Source: Arthrobacter sp. ISL-95 (GTDB lineage Bacteria; Actinomycetota; Actinomycetes; Actinomycetales; Micrococcaceae). From it: DNA of 64,000 nt. The stretch is taken from NCBI RefSeq assembly GCF_018613695.1, contig NZ_JAGGPR010000005.1:493571-557570 (forward strand), given 5' to 3'. The position numbers and the translations under genes are program-made. How positions within the stretch are numbered: the stretch's first letter is position 1; the number at the start of each line of letters is the position of its first letter. The notes under the pieces were generated by a model that was given only the letters and a program-made list of their open reading frames with translations, made no database searches and was not told the origin of the DNA. Below are positions 29,698 to 38,741 of this stretch, piece after piece.

Positions 29698-31590
29698 ATG
29701 TCAGAAAAGCCCGCGCAACCGCGGCACCCGGAGTCGGTCCGGCTGAATTCAACCCCACCGGGCAAGACGCCGCCCCGCAAGCTGGCCTTGCGGCCGTACG
29801 CTCGCGCCGTCGGGCAGGTCCTCAAGGTGAGCTTCAAAGCCTCACCCGGCGCGGTCATCATGAAGGTGGCAGGGTCGCTCATCTCGGCCACCCTTCCGCT
29901 GGTCACCACCTACTTCGCCGCCCTGACCACCACAGCGCTGGCGGCCGGTTATGCAGGCGACCCCGACGCCGGCCCTCGGGCCATCCTGTACGTCATCATC
30001 ACCGCGGCGCTGGGATTGTTCTGGGGCGCCTTCAACAGCGTTGACCGGTACATCCAGCAGCTGATGAGCTTCAAAGTCGGTGCAATCGTGGGCGACATGA
30101 TGTACCAGCGGTTCCTGGCGCTGGAGTTCTGGCGCTATGACGACAAAGAAACGGTGGATCTTTACGACCGCGCCAAACGGTTCTCCGATTCATACGCCCG
30201 CGTGCTGGACCGGATTGCAGCCATCTTCACGCAGTTCGTTTCCGTGGTCCTGGCCATTGGTGCTTTGTTGCTGGTTAGCTGGTGGATCGCGGTCATTGTC
30301 CTGGTAGCCATCGTGCCCAGTGTCTACCTGCAGTTCAAACTGTCCCGCGAGCAGATCGCGCACTGGAATACGCAGGTGGACTCGCGGCGGCAACGCCGGA
30401 TGATCGAACAAAACCTGCTCCGGCCACAGCACATCGCAGAGATGCGGCTTTACGGGATCGTTGGATACCTCATGGACCTGAGGTCGAGGCTGCGCGACGC
30501 TGACGAGCGCAGGCGCCTGGACTTCCAGAAGCGCTACATCCCCAAGCAGTTGGTTGCCGATTCCCTCCAATACGGTGCCGAGGTTGTGTCCTTGGTCTGG
30601 GTGGTTGGACAGATCATCGCAAGGGCGCAGCCGGTGGGACAATTCCTCTACGTCCAGCAGATTGTGAGCCGTGCGCTTTCCACCGCCAACAGCCTCGTCT
30701 CCTCGCTGAGTTCCATTGATGAGGACCTTGCCAACCTCAAAGACTACGAGCTTTTCATGGCCCTTCCCGTCCCCAGCGGAAAAGAGAAACCTCTTCCTAA
30801 GTCGCCAACCACTGTGGAGCTGCGGGACATCCGGTTCAGCTACACGGGGACCGACATCGAGGTCATCCGGGGGATTTCCATGACCATCAAGGCCGGTCAG
30901 CACATCGCCATTGTGGGGGAGAACGGTGCCGGCAAGTCCACGCTGATCCGTATCCTGGCAGGGCTGTACCGCCCCGATTCCGGCCAGGTCCTGCTCGACG
31001 GTGTGGACCTCGCCGGGATTGACGTGACCAGCTGGCACCGGCACCTGGCAGTTCTGAGCCAGGAGTTCCTGAAATATGAATTCGCCACCGCCGCGGAGAA
31101 CATCTACCTGGGAGATGTGGACCAGCCCAAGGACGATGCCCGTATCCGGCGGGCGGCCTCGGACGCCGAAGCCATGGAGTTCATCAACAAGTTGCCCAAC
31201 GGACTGGAGAACCACGTCAGTAACTGGATGGAGGACCCCCGGGGACGCAAGGGAAGCGGGCTCTCAGGCGGCCAATGGCAGAGGCTGGCCATGGCCCGGA
31301 ACTTTTACCGGGACGCCTCGTTCATGGTCATGGACGAGCCCACTTCTGCCATCGATGCTTTGGCGGAGCATCGTATCTTCACCAGGCTCTTCGCGGACCG
31401 GAGCAGCACCATCATTGCCATCAGCCACCGCTTGGCCACCATCGAGAAGGCGGACATCGTGTACATGCTGGAGGACGGCCGCATCGCAGAGCAAGGAACA
31501 CACAAGGAACTTGTGGCCCTGAGGGGACGGTACTTCCGGATGTTCGAATCCCAACTCTCGGCGGACGAGACCAGCCGCAACATTCCCTGA
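29698..31590 (+). CDS. ABC transporter, fused permease and ATPase
   Basis: A 630-residue half transporter that should act as a dimer in the membrane. Residues about 55-340 contain six transmembrane helices; the nucleotide-binding domain follows at about 370-610. Walker A is IVGENGAGKSTLIRILAGL, the signature SGLSGGQWQRLAMARNFYRD, Walker B FMVMDEPTSAID, and the switch His is in IAISHRLATI. The N-terminal 30 residues are basic and Pro-rich. Exporter type; cargo unknown. Monocistronic after the guaB terminator, ending 3 bases from the convergent gene. Confidence 0.9.
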   Translation: MSEKPAQPRHPESVRLNSTPPGKTPPRKLALRPYARAVGQVLKVSFKASPGAVIMKVAGSLISATLPLVTTYFAALTTTALAAGYAGDPDAGPRAILYVIITAALGLFWGAFNSVDRYIQQLMSFKVGAIVGDMMYQRFLALEFWRYDDKETVDLYDRAKRFSDSYARVLDRIAAIFTQFVSVVLAIGALLLVSWWIAVIVLVAIVPSVYLQFKLSREQIAHWNTQVDSRRQRRMIEQNLLRPQHIAEMRLYGIVGYLMDLRSRLRDADERRRLDFQKRYIPKQLVADSLQYGAEVVSLVWVVGQIIARAQPVGQFLYVQQIVSRALSTANSLVSSLSSIDEDLANLKDYELFMALPVPSGKEKPLPKSPTTVELRDIRFSYTGTDIEVIRGISMTIKAGQHIAIVGENGAGKSTLIRILAGLYRPDSGQVLLDGVDLAGIDVTSWHRHLAVLSQEFLKYEFATAAENIYLGDVDQPKDDARIRRAASDAEAMEFINKLPNGLENHVSNWMEDPRGRKGSGLSGGQWQRLAMARNFYRDASFMVMDEPTSAIDALAEHRIFTRLFADRSSTIIAISHRLATIEKADIVYMLEDGRIAEQGTHKELVALRGRYFRMFESQLSADETSRNIP

Positions 31591-31593
31591 GGC

Positions 31594-32244
31594 TTAGAGC
31601 GGGCCGTATCCGGCCTCGCCATAGGGGTCACGCCAGGTGGCGAGGTCCTGTTCCAGAAGCGCCCGGAAGTGAGGATCATCTGCAGCCTTGCGACGAAGTG
31701 ATTCCCGGGATCGGCCCAAGATGGTGGCCGGGACAATGATCGCGGCCACCAGAAGGCAGATGATGAACACAAGAACCGTGGCCAGCGTCAGCAGTTGGGC
31801 GGGATCCTGCCAGGTGGATGGTTTAGCCGTAAGGGCGAACAGCCCGATGAAGACGATCACGATAAAGCCCATGAAGGAGAGCGCTCCCCGCAAACTGCCG
31901 GGCCCACGGTTGACGAGCGCCCGGCTTGATTTCGGCAACCGGTCCCGCACCCGTACGTAGAAGAAGCCACAGAGCCCGGCGATGACCGCCCCGGGAAGGC
32001 TCAGGGACGGAACAGTCAAGAAGGTGCCCAGCCGAAGGGCCAGGAGGGCGCCTAAGAGGATGAGGGCTGCGCCGATCCCGATTCCGGCAGCCCAAGCACC
32101 CATATAGGAGCCGCGCGCGCTGGCGATTTCGCGCAGGCGGGAGCGCGCATTCGCCGGAGTGATGGCGGAAAGCTCCGGGGAAAGCCAGTAGTCCAAGGGG
32201 CGGGCAGGGTGCGAAAGCGGAGTTGGGCCGGTCTGGTAGCTCAC
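31594..32244 (-). CDS. membrane protein of a putative type VII secretion cassette
   Basis: A 216-residue protein with four predicted transmembrane helices (about residues 50-72, 77-97, 122-142, 152-176) and cytoplasmic ends. I do not recognise a family. The GTG start at 32244 overlaps the stop of the upstream gene by 4 bases (GTGA), so it is coupled to the 212-residue protein. It is the third gene of a unit starting with a WXG100-like protein, and might be a membrane or immunity-like partner. Confidence 0.7.
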   Translation of the reverse strand: MSYQTGPTPLSHPARPLDYWLSPELSAITPANARSRLREIASARGSYMGAWAAGIGIGAALILLGALLALRLGTFLTVPSLSLPGAVIAGLCGFFYVRVRDRLPKSSRALVNRGPGSLRGALSFMGFIVIVFIGLFALTAKPSTWQDPAQLLTLATVLVFIICLLVAAIIVPATILGRSRESLRRKAADDPHFRALLEQDLATWRDPYGEAGYGPL

Positions 32245-32879
32245 CCGGGGTACTGCTCCAACCCTGCGCGGATGCGGGCGTTGAATTGCTCAGGGGACAG
32301 GGCAGACGACTTCAGGTTCTCGCCTTCACCTGCTGCAATCGACAGGGAGCCATCGGCCTCCGCCTTGACGTGAACTGCACGGGAGGTTCCGTCATTGAAA
32401 TGCTGGCGGGTAGTGGCTGCTGCGGGGAATCCATCCGGCGCCTGGTTCAGATAGTAATCAGCCATTTGCACTGCCGTGGTGATCATGCCTTCGGAGCCGG
32501 TCAGGGGATGGAGTTCGTGAACGCCGTACTTGTTCAGGTTGAGCAGAAGGGCGCCTTGTTCTGCGCCGAACATAAAGGAGACATGCTCGGAGGAAGGGGT
32601 CACAAGAGCTGTTTCCAGCCATGACGTGGCATCCGCCAAGACAGCCGTCACCGTGGCGGCCGGACCGACCGGCTGGAGCGAGTCGTTGTCAATCTTCATC
32701 AACCCACGCTCCAGCAGCGTAGAGACACCGGCCTGTTCCAGCGGTGCGCCGGCGGCATGGTCGAGGCGGAACAAGGTCTGACATCTCAGCGCGGCATCGG
32801 TGCCAGCTAGCGCAATGAGAGCGATGAGCTCATGCTCGGTGATGAGCAACGCCGGGATTTCTTCGTTCTGGGTGGTCAT
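32241..32879 (-). CDS. soluble protein encoded with a WXG100-like protein
   Basis: A 212-residue protein without signal or membrane segment. ITEHELIALIALAG at the start and a C-terminal SSALSPEQFNARIRAGLEQY are visible; the middle contains VTAVLADATSWLETAL. Size, position and composition resemble EspG-like chaperones that escort WXG100-family substrates, but the resemblance is of context, not of clear motifs. It lies 49 bases downstream of the WXG100-like gene and overlaps the membrane protein gene by 4 bases. Confidence 0.65.
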   Translation of the reverse strand: MTTQNEEIPALLITEHELIALIALAGTDAALRCQTLFRLDHAAGAPLEQAGVSTLLERGLMKIDNDSLQPVGPAATVTAVLADATSWLETALVTPSSEHVSFMFGAEQGALLLNLNKYGVHELHPLTGSEGMITTAVQMADYYLNQAPDGFPAAATTRQHFNDGTSRAVHVKAEADGSLSIAAGEGENLKSSALSPEQFNARIRAGLEQYPG

Positions 32880-32928
32880 TTCTGCCTTCTCTTCAGCGGT
32901 TCTGTATCCAGTCTAGGAAGTGGCGCGA

Positions 32929-33813
32929 TCATGTGAGCCATCCCCAGACCTTCTTTGCGCCGTCGGCTACGGCCTCGCCAACGTCCTGGGCGCCTTCCCA
33001 CACATGCTTGGCGCCGTCAGCCACCATGGAAGAAGCGGAGTCGTAGCCCATATTGGTGGCCAGGAGGCCCAGCCCGCCCCAAGCAATTCCGGCGATGGCG
33101 CAGGCAGGGCCGATCACGGGAATAAAGCTACCCACGGCCAAGGCAGCGGAGATGCCGCCGTCCACTGCGACTCCTGGATGTCCTGTCTGAATGCCCTGAT
33201 AGACCTGCAACCCGCCAGTGACAAGACCCAGGGCTCCGGAGAGTCGGCCAAGCATCGCGCTGCCATTGAGTAGTTGCGTGCCTTTGACGTACCCGGCGCC
33301 GGCGGTCTGACCGTATTGGGCACTGAGCCAGGGCCATTTGGTCAGCTCCGTGACCAACCCGCCTTTGGCCATCTGTGCCAGGAGAGAGTCCGCGACTACG
33401 CCGTTCGCCGTCACGAGAGCGTTTCCGGCCCACCATTCCGTGCTGCCGGTGACGCTGAGGAGTCCTTCCAATCCGGTAGTAGAAGAGTCCTGGTTTCCAT
33501 TGTCAGCAGGAACCTGTGGATTATTCGGTCCGCCCGGGCCGCCTTGGCCGCTGGCCTTGTGCTGTTCATCAGCTTGGGTGCGGAGCGTCTTGGACACGTC
33601 ATCCAAGGAACGGGACGTCTTGTGCAGCATGGGCCGCAGTGTGCTGCTCCATTCGCGGCGGAAGCGCTCTCCGTCGGTTCCTTTCCACGCAACGCTGGAG
33701 ATCAGGCTGTTGATGTGGAGTTCCTGGTTCTGGAGCTGGCTGCCGGCCTGTCCCATTTGTTTGGATAACGACCGGAGCTGTTCAATGTCGGCTCCGTAGA
33801 ATCCAGGCGCCAT
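32929..33813 (-). CDS. WXG100-like type VII secretion substrate with hydrophobic C-terminal domain
   Basis: A 294-residue protein. Residues 1-85 form a helical hairpin with AWKGTDGERFRREW, a W-x-G motif followed by the arginine-rich helix typical of WXG100 proteins. A Gly/Pro/Gln linker (about 90-120) follows. The C-terminal half is Gly/Ala-rich with two hydrophobic stretches (GRLSGALGLVTGGLQVYQGI and an ALAVGSFIPVIGPACAIAGI region), then amphipathic helices ending WGWLT. It could be a secreted pore-forming or anchoring effector. Start is ATG 33813 because AAGGGGGA precedes it; the frame is open to 33903. Confidence 0.75.
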   Translation of the reverse strand: MAPGFYGADIEQLRSLSKQMGQAGSQLQNQELHINSLISSVAWKGTDGERFRREWSSTLRPMLHKTSRSLDDVSKTLRTQADEQHKASGQGGPGGPNNPQVPADNGNQDSSTTGLEGLLSVTGSTEWWAGNALVTANGVVADSLLAQMAKGGLVTELTKWPWLSAQYGQTAGAGYVKGTQLLNGSAMLGRLSGALGLVTGGLQVYQGIQTGHPGVAVDGGISAALAVGSFIPVIGPACAIAGIAWGGLGLLATNMGYDSASSMVADGAKHVWEGAQDVGEAVADGAKKVWGWLT

Positions 33814-33980
33814 GGGTCCCCCTTGCATGGTTTGTGTGTTTCCGAAGGCTATCGGATTCGTCCGGGACTCTGCCATGGGCACCGCTGCCCATGTGAAAAG
33901 CATGCCCTCATACGCCGGGGGTGCCTACTTTGCCGGGGACACACTTTATTCGTCGAATCGGGGTTCCGGGAGGGGTCCAG

Positions 33981-33986
33981 TAAAGT
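33981..33986 (+). promoter_or_regulatory. -10 box of leaderless guaB3
   Basis: TAAAGT is followed by 7 bases and GTG 33994. The GGGAGG sequence nearby lies too far upstream to act as a ribosome site. Confidence 0.5.
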
Positions 33987-33993
33987 AAGAGCC

Positions 33994-35127
33994 GTGACTT
34001 ATGAGATTGAGATTGGCCGTGGCAAGCGTGGGCGTCGTGCCTACTCCCTGGATGACATCGCGATCGTTCCGAACCGGCGGACGCGTGACCCGAAGGACGT
34101 CTCTGTCTCCTGGCAGATCGACGCCTACAAATTCGACATGCCTGTCATCGCTGCGCCGATGGACTCGGTGATGTCACCGGAGTCCGCCATCGCCTTGGGG
34201 CGTCTGGGTGGCCTCGGCGTCCTGGATCTTGAAGGACTGTGGACCCGGTACGAGGACCCGCAGAAGGTTCTTGATGAGATTGCCGCCCTGGCCGACGAGA
34301 CCAGCAGCCCTGCCGTTACGCGGCGTATGCAGGACCTGTACCAGGCTCCCGTGCAGCCGGAACTCATCAGTTCCCGCCTGGCCGAGATCCGCGCTGCGGG
34401 CGTGACCGTAGCCGGTTCCCTCACTCCACAGCGCACCCAAGAGCACTACAAGACCGTGGTGGCCGCCGGCGTCGACATCTTTGTTATCCGAGGCACCACC
34501 GTCTCTGCCGAGCATGTCTCCAAGAACCACGAACCGCTCAACCTCAAGCAGTTCATCTACGAACTCGATGTTCCCGTCATCGTCGGCGGCGCAGCCGGAT
34601 ATACTCCTGCCCTCCACTTGATGCGAACAGGCGCCGCCGGCGTCCTGGTCGGATTCGGAGGCGGCGCCACAAGCACTACCCGCCGTGCGCTGGGTATACA
34701 TTCGCCTATGGCTTCGGCCATCTCCGACGTCGCTGCCGCCCGCCGCGACTACATGGACGAGTCGGGCGGACGTTACGTCCACGTCATTGCCGACGGCGGC
34801 ATGGGCAGCTCGGGCGACATCGTCAAGGCCATCGCCATGGGCGCAGATGCCGTCATGCTCGGAAGCGCGCTTGCCCGCGCCGAAGAAGCCCCTGGCCGTG
34901 GCTGGCACTGGGGTCCGGAAGCTCACCACCTCGAGTCACCGCGCGGTGACCGCGTCAACGTTGGCACGGTCGGCCCGCTCGAGGAGGTCCTGTTCGGACC
35001 TGGCCACCATACCGATGGAACTTCCAACCTGATTGGCGCCCTGCGCCGCTCGATGGCGACCACCGGTTACTCGGATCTGAAAGAGTTCCAACGGGTAGAC
35101 GTCGTCGTCTCGCCGTATCTCGGCTAG
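33994..35127 (+). CDS. guaB3: GuaB3-family IMP dehydrogenase-related protein
   Basis: A 377-residue TIM-barrel protein of the IMPDH/GMP-reductase family without CBS domains. AYSLDDIAIVPNRRTRDPKD at the N-terminus and MDSVMSPESAIALGRLGGLG correspond to GuaB. The loop with the catalytic Cys reads GGGATSTTR, so Ser 227 replaces Cys, and normal IMP dehydrogenase chemistry is unlikely. The family is conserved in actinobacteria, where its function is not settled. The start is GTG 33994, placed by a -10 box; upstream frame is antisense to the WXG100-like gene. Confidence 0.9.
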   Translation: MTYEIEIGRGKRGRRAYSLDDIAIVPNRRTRDPKDVSVSWQIDAYKFDMPVIAAPMDSVMSPESAIALGRLGGLGVLDLEGLWTRYEDPQKVLDEIAALADETSSPAVTRRMQDLYQAPVQPELISSRLAEIRAAGVTVAGSLTPQRTQEHYKTVVAAGVDIFVIRGTTVSAEHVSKNHEPLNLKQFIYELDVPVIVGGAAGYTPALHLMRTGAAGVLVGFGGGATSTTRRALGIHSPMASAISDVAAARRDYMDESGGRYVHVIADGGMGSSGDIVKAIAMGADAVMLGSALARAEEAPGRGWHWGPEAHHLESPRGDRVNVGTVGPLEEVLFGPGHHTDGTSNLIGALRRSMATTGYSDLKEFQRVDVVVSPYLG

Positions 35128-35139
35128 GCCTCCCGCTGG

Positions 35140-35182
35140 AGGGCCCCGGAAGCAGGTCACGCCTTGCTTCCAGGGCCCTTTG
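35140..35182 (+). terminator. guaB3 terminator
   Basis: AGGGCCCCGGAAGCA (35140-35154) pairs with TGCTTCCAGGGCCCT (35165-35179), with one C-A mismatch, across a 10-base loop and is followed by TTT. It lies 12 bases after the guaB3 stop. Confidence 0.88.
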
Positions 35183-35313
35183 TCGGTGTTCGGACCGGAT
35201 GCACCGGGCCGGAGGCGCCTGTCCGGGTGCAACTGTTCGGCAGCCCTGCCCAAGGCGGCGAGCAACAAGTAGGGTAGGGGACTACCAAGCTGTTGCGTTT
35301 GAGGAGGGGTCCG

Positions 35314-37068
35314 ATGAGCAATGTCGCAGGCGGTCCGCAGGTGAATTCACCGGGAGCACTGAGCCCGGAATCCCGCGCCGCATCAATCGAAGTCTTGAAG
35401 GGTACCGCGCAGGCGGGCAAAGAGCTCGACATCCTGATTGTCGGAGGCGGCGTGGTGGGTGCCGGGGCAGCTTTGGATGCCGTAACCCGTGGCCTCACCG
35501 TAGGAATCGTGGAGGCCCGGGACTGGTCGTCCGGAACATCGTCGCGATCCTCAAAGCTCATCCACGGTGGACTGCGGTACCTGGAGATGCTCGATTTCGG
35601 CCTCGTCCAGGAAGCCCTCCAAGAACGGGGCCTGCTGATCCAGCAGATCGCCCCGCACCTGGTACGCCCTGTCCCATTCCTTTACCCGCTGACACGCCGT
35701 ATCTGGGAGCGACCATACGTGGGCGCGGGGATCATGCTCTATGACACTCTGGGCCTGACATCCGGCCATAGCCGGGGCGTCCCCATGCATAAGCACCTGT
35801 TCCGGCGCGGAACCCTCCGCGCCGCTCCGAGCCTCAAGGAAGATGCCTTCGTAGGTTCCATCCGTTACTACGATGCCCAAGTGGATGACGCCCGTCTAGT
35901 GGTCAACCTTGTGAGGACTGCGGTGCACTATGGTGCCCACGCTGCGAATCGCGTCCGCGTGGTGGACTTCCTCCGCGAAGGGGAACGCGTTGTCGGGGCC
36001 AAGGTGGAGAACCAAGAGGACGGCAGCGTCTTTGAAGTACGGGCGAAGCAAGTGGTCAACGCCACCGGTGTCTGGACCGATGAAACGCAGGCGATGGTGA
36101 CGGACCGGGGCCAGCTCAAAGTCCGTGCGTCCAAAGGAATCCACCTTGTTGTGCCGCGGGACCGGTTCCAGTCCACGGTCGGGCTGATTCTCCGCACCGA
36201 AAAATCAGTGCTCTTTGTGATCCCTTGGGGTCGGCACTGGATTATCGGCACTACTGATACCGATTGGACGCTGGACAAAGCCCACCCGGCAGCTTCCAGC
36301 AAGGACATCGATTATGTGCTGGAGCATGTCAACAAGGTCCTCAAACGTCCGCTGACCCGTGAGGACGTGGAAGGCGTTTACGCAGGCCTCCGCCCGCTGC
36401 TGGCCGGGGACAATGACTCCACGGCCAAGCTGTCCAGGGAGCATGTGGTGGCGCACCCGGTACCCGGACTGGTGGTAGTAGCCGGGGGAAAGTACACAAC
36501 CTACCGGGTCATGGCCAAAGATGCCGTGGACGAAGCTACCAGGGCCATGGACGAACGTGTTCCATCCAGCTGCACTGAAACCATTCCCCTCCTCGGGGCA
36601 GAGGGATTCAAAGCCGCTTGGAACCGGCGTGGCAAGTCAGCAGAACAAGCCGGAGTGCATGTGGCGCGGGTGGAGCACCTCCTCAACCGTTTCGGTTCCA
36701 TGACCCCCGAAGTCCTGGAGATCATCGCCGCCCGACCGGAATTGGGGGAGCCTCTTCCCGGTGCGGATGACTACTTGGCCGCCGAAGTTGTTTATGCAAC
36801 AACCCACGAGGGCGCACGTCACGTTGACGACGTCCTGACCCGCCGCACCCGCATCTCCATCGAAGCATGGGACCGGGGTGTGTCTGCCGCGCCCGTTGTA
36901 GCTAAGCTGATGGGAGAAATCCTTGGCTGGAGCGAGACTCAGCGCGAAAGCGAAATCAAGCACTACCTGGCGCGTGTGGAAGCTGAACGGCTTAGTCAGC
37001 AGCAACCCGATGACGAATCGGCCGATGCTGCGCGCATGGGAGTGGATGACATCGTTCCTCTTCGCTGA
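35314..37068 (+). CDS. glpD: aerobic glycerol-3-phosphate dehydrogenase
   Basis: FAD-dependent, membrane-associated oxidation of glycerol 3-phosphate to dihydroxyacetone phosphate, delivering electrons to quinone. The 584-residue protein has the FAD loop LDILIVGGGVVGAGAALDAV near residue 38 and the family signature SSRSSKLIHGGLRYLE. IIGTTDTDW and VAGGKYTTYRVMAKDAVD are further GlpD motifs. ATG 35314 is chosen because GAGGAGGGG lies 4 bases upstream. A PTS IIA gene follows after 47 bases on the same strand. Confidence 0.96.
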   Translation: MSNVAGGPQVNSPGALSPESRAASIEVLKGTAQAGKELDILIVGGGVVGAGAALDAVTRGLTVGIVEARDWSSGTSSRSSKLIHGGLRYLEMLDFGLVQEALQERGLLIQQIAPHLVRPVPFLYPLTRRIWERPYVGAGIMLYDTLGLTSGHSRGVPMHKHLFRRGTLRAAPSLKEDAFVGSIRYYDAQVDDARLVVNLVRTAVHYGAHAANRVRVVDFLREGERVVGAKVENQEDGSVFEVRAKQVVNATGVWTDETQAMVTDRGQLKVRASKGIHLVVPRDRFQSTVGLILRTEKSVLFVIPWGRHWIIGTTDTDWTLDKAHPAASSKDIDYVLEHVNKVLKRPLTREDVEGVYAGLRPLLAGDNDSTAKLSREHVVAHPVPGLVVVAGGKYTTYRVMAKDAVDEATRAMDERVPSSCTETIPLLGAEGFKAAWNRRGKSAEQAGVHVARVEHLLNRFGSMTPEVLEIIAARPELGEPLPGADDYLAAEVVYATTHEGARHVDDVLTRRTRISIEAWDRGVSAAPVVAKLMGEILGWSETQRESEIKHYLARVEAERLSQQQPDDESADAARMGVDDIVPLR

Positions 37069-37115
37069 CCAGCTCAAGGAATTGGGGCCGGCAGGCCACA
37101 CGGAGGGAACCTAAC

Positions 37116-37604
37116 TTGGCTGAACCACTTGACCGGTACGACGCAGAACTGACAACCCCGGATACGGTCATCCTTGAACTTGTTGCCCGGGACAAGATCG
37201 ATGCCGCAGCACAACTGGCTCACAGGCTCCACGCAGCAGGCAGGATTTCCAACCTCGAGGCCTTTCTGGAGCAAGTGCATTCACGGGAACACCAGCTTGC
37301 CACCGGTCTTCCGGGCGGGATCGGCCTACCGCATGCCCGCAGCGAATTCGTGGACAGGATCTCCATTGCCGTTGGCGTGACGAAATTTGGCCATGCCTTG
37401 GACTTTGGAGCCACCGATGGTCCGGCAACCCTGATCCTCCTGATCGCCACGCCCGCCAGTTCCTTCTCCGACCACCTCGAGGTTCTGGCCACGTTGGCCC
37501 GATCCCTTTCAAAGGAGTCATTCCGGGAATCCCTGCGCAGGGCGCACGATCCCGAGGTCATTTCCGAACTCATCAACTCCAGCCTGGTGTTTTTCGACCA
37601 TTAA
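37116..37604 (+). CDS. PTS EIIA domain protein (fructose/mannitol type)
   Basis: A 162-residue single-domain IIA protein of the phosphotransferase system. The phosphorylatable His is in GIGLPHARSEFVDR, and FLEQVHSREHQLATGLPGG precedes it, as in IIA of the fructose-mannitol family and in nitrogen-PTS EIIA. No IIB/IIC is adjacent, so it could be a regulator or donate phosphate to a distant transporter. The start is TTG 37116 with GAGGGAA 8 bases upstream. It may be cotranscribed with glpD. The 59-bp tandem repeat begins 6 bases after its stop. Confidence 0.88.
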   Translation: MAEPLDRYDAELTTPDTVILELVARDKIDAAAQLAHRLHAAGRISNLEAFLEQVHSREHQLATGLPGGIGLPHARSEFVDRISIAVGVTKFGHALDFGATDGPATLILLIATPASSFSDHLEVLATLARSLSKESFRESLRRAHDPEVISELINSSLVFFDH

Positions 37605-37609
37605 AGATT

Positions 37610-37797
37610 GGGGCAGGCCCTTTCGTGTCGACTTCGTCGCCACGTAGGGACCCTGCTGCCCCACTCTAGGGGCAGGCCCTTTCGTGTCGACTTCGTCGCC
37701 ACGTAGGGACCCTGCTGCCCCACTCTAGGGGCAGGCCCTTTCGTGTCGACTTCGTCGCCACGTAGGGACCCTGCTGCCCCACTCTAGGGGCAGGCCC
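37610..37797. repeat. 59-bp perfect tandem palindromic repeat, 3 copies plus 11 bases
   Basis: Units start at 37610, 37669 and 37728 and are identical; 11 bases of a fourth begin at 37787. Each unit opens GGGGCAG and closes CTGCCCC, with nested complementary blocks CCCT/AGGG, CGTG/CACG and CGAC/GTCG around a TTC loop. Each copy therefore folds into one long hairpin, with ACTCTA between hairpins. This is the structure of a REP/BIME-like extragenic element, here between the PTS IIA gene and surf1. Confidence 0.95.
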
Positions 37798-37856
37798 ACT
37801 GACCCAAGTTCAGGGCAGTTGCCGATCTCGTTTCGTTGTTCTACAACCGGACGAAG

Positions 37857-37862
37857 TACGGT
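37857..37862 (+). promoter_or_regulatory. -10 box of leaderless surf1
   Basis: TACGGT is followed by 6 bases and GTG 37869. The promoter starts only 60 bases beyond the tandem repeat. Confidence 0.45.
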
Positions 37863-37868
37863 TAAGGG

Positions 37869-38741
37869 GTGTTGAAAACCGCGTTGAAACCCCGCTGGAT
37901 CGCAGGACTGATCTTTGCGCTTCTGTTGTCCGGGGTGTTTGTGCTGCTCAGCCAATGGCAGCTCAGCCGGTCCTCCCAGCACGAGCCCCCGGCGCCGTCC
38001 AGCATCGAGGAAGTAAAACCCCTGGTGGATGTCCTCAAACCGGGCAAGTTCTTTCCCGGTTCGGTTTCGGACCAGATGGTCTCCGCCACTGGAACCTACG
38101 ATCCCCAGAAGCAGGTCCTCGTAGAGGGCCGCCTCTACAACAACCAAAAGGGCTTCTGGATCGTCTCTGCCCTTGCCGTCAACGACGCTCCTACGCTCAA
38201 CGGCGCAGGTGCCTCACCCGAGACATGGATTCCGGTAGCCCGCGGCTGGGTGGCTGATGCCGCCCAAGCCGGCCCGCCGCCGTCGGGCATCATCACAGTG
38301 ACTGGGCGTCTCATCCCCTCCGAAGCGCCTGTGCCAAACGTCGACGCCGGTCCAAGCCGCGCGTCCGCAGTTTCGACCGCAGAACTCATCAATAAGTGGG
38401 AAGTGTCCAGTTACCAGGGTTTCATCGCCGCGACGTCCGAAGTTTCGGACGGCGTCACGATTCCCCTCGGGAACGACGTCCAGGCGCTCAACATCCCGGC
38501 GCAGCCCCCTGCAGAGCAGGTCAACTGGCTGAACCTCTTCTACGCAGTGGAATGGGTTGTCTTCGCCGGGTTCTCGATCTTCATCTGGTGGCGCCTGGTG
38601 AAGGACGATTACCGGCGCGACCTTGAAGAAGATGAGTACGAGGATGACGAGTTCGACGACGACGAGTCCACCGACGCCGGCCATCCCGAGGCAACCACAG
38701 AACCTACAAGCCCAGAGCCAGAACAAAAGGTGCAGCAATGA
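37869..38741 (+). CDS. SURF1 family cytochrome oxidase assembly protein
   Basis: Membrane protein of 290 residues that helps insert heme in aa3-type cytochrome oxidase. The first TM helix is WIAGLIFALLLSGVFVLLSQ and is directly followed by WQLSRS, a SURF1 hallmark. The large external domain contains ATGTYDPQKQVLVEGR and WIPVARGWV. The second TM helix (VEWVVFAGFSIFIWWRLVKDD) ends the domain, and an acidic Asp/Glu tail of about 45 residues follows. The stop overlaps the next gene by 4 bases. Confidence 0.9.
   Translation: MLKTALKPRWIAGLIFALLLSGVFVLLSQWQLSRSSQHEPPAPSSIEEVKPLVDVLKPGKFFPGSVSDQMVSATGTYDPQKQVLVEGRLYNNQKGFWIVSALAVNDAPTLNGAGASPETWIPVARGWVADAAQAGPPPSGIITVTGRLIPSEAPVPNVDAGPSRASAVSTAELINKWEVSSYQGFIAATSEVSDGVTIPLGNDVQALNIPAQPPAEQVNWLNLFYAVEWVVFAGFSIFIWWRLVKDDYRRDLEEDEYEDDEFDDDESTDAGHPEATTEPTSPEPEQKVQQ

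Noticed and set aside
37610..37797. CRISPR array
   Set aside because: Units are directly adjacent and identical along all 59 bases with no variable spacers, and no cas genes are present.
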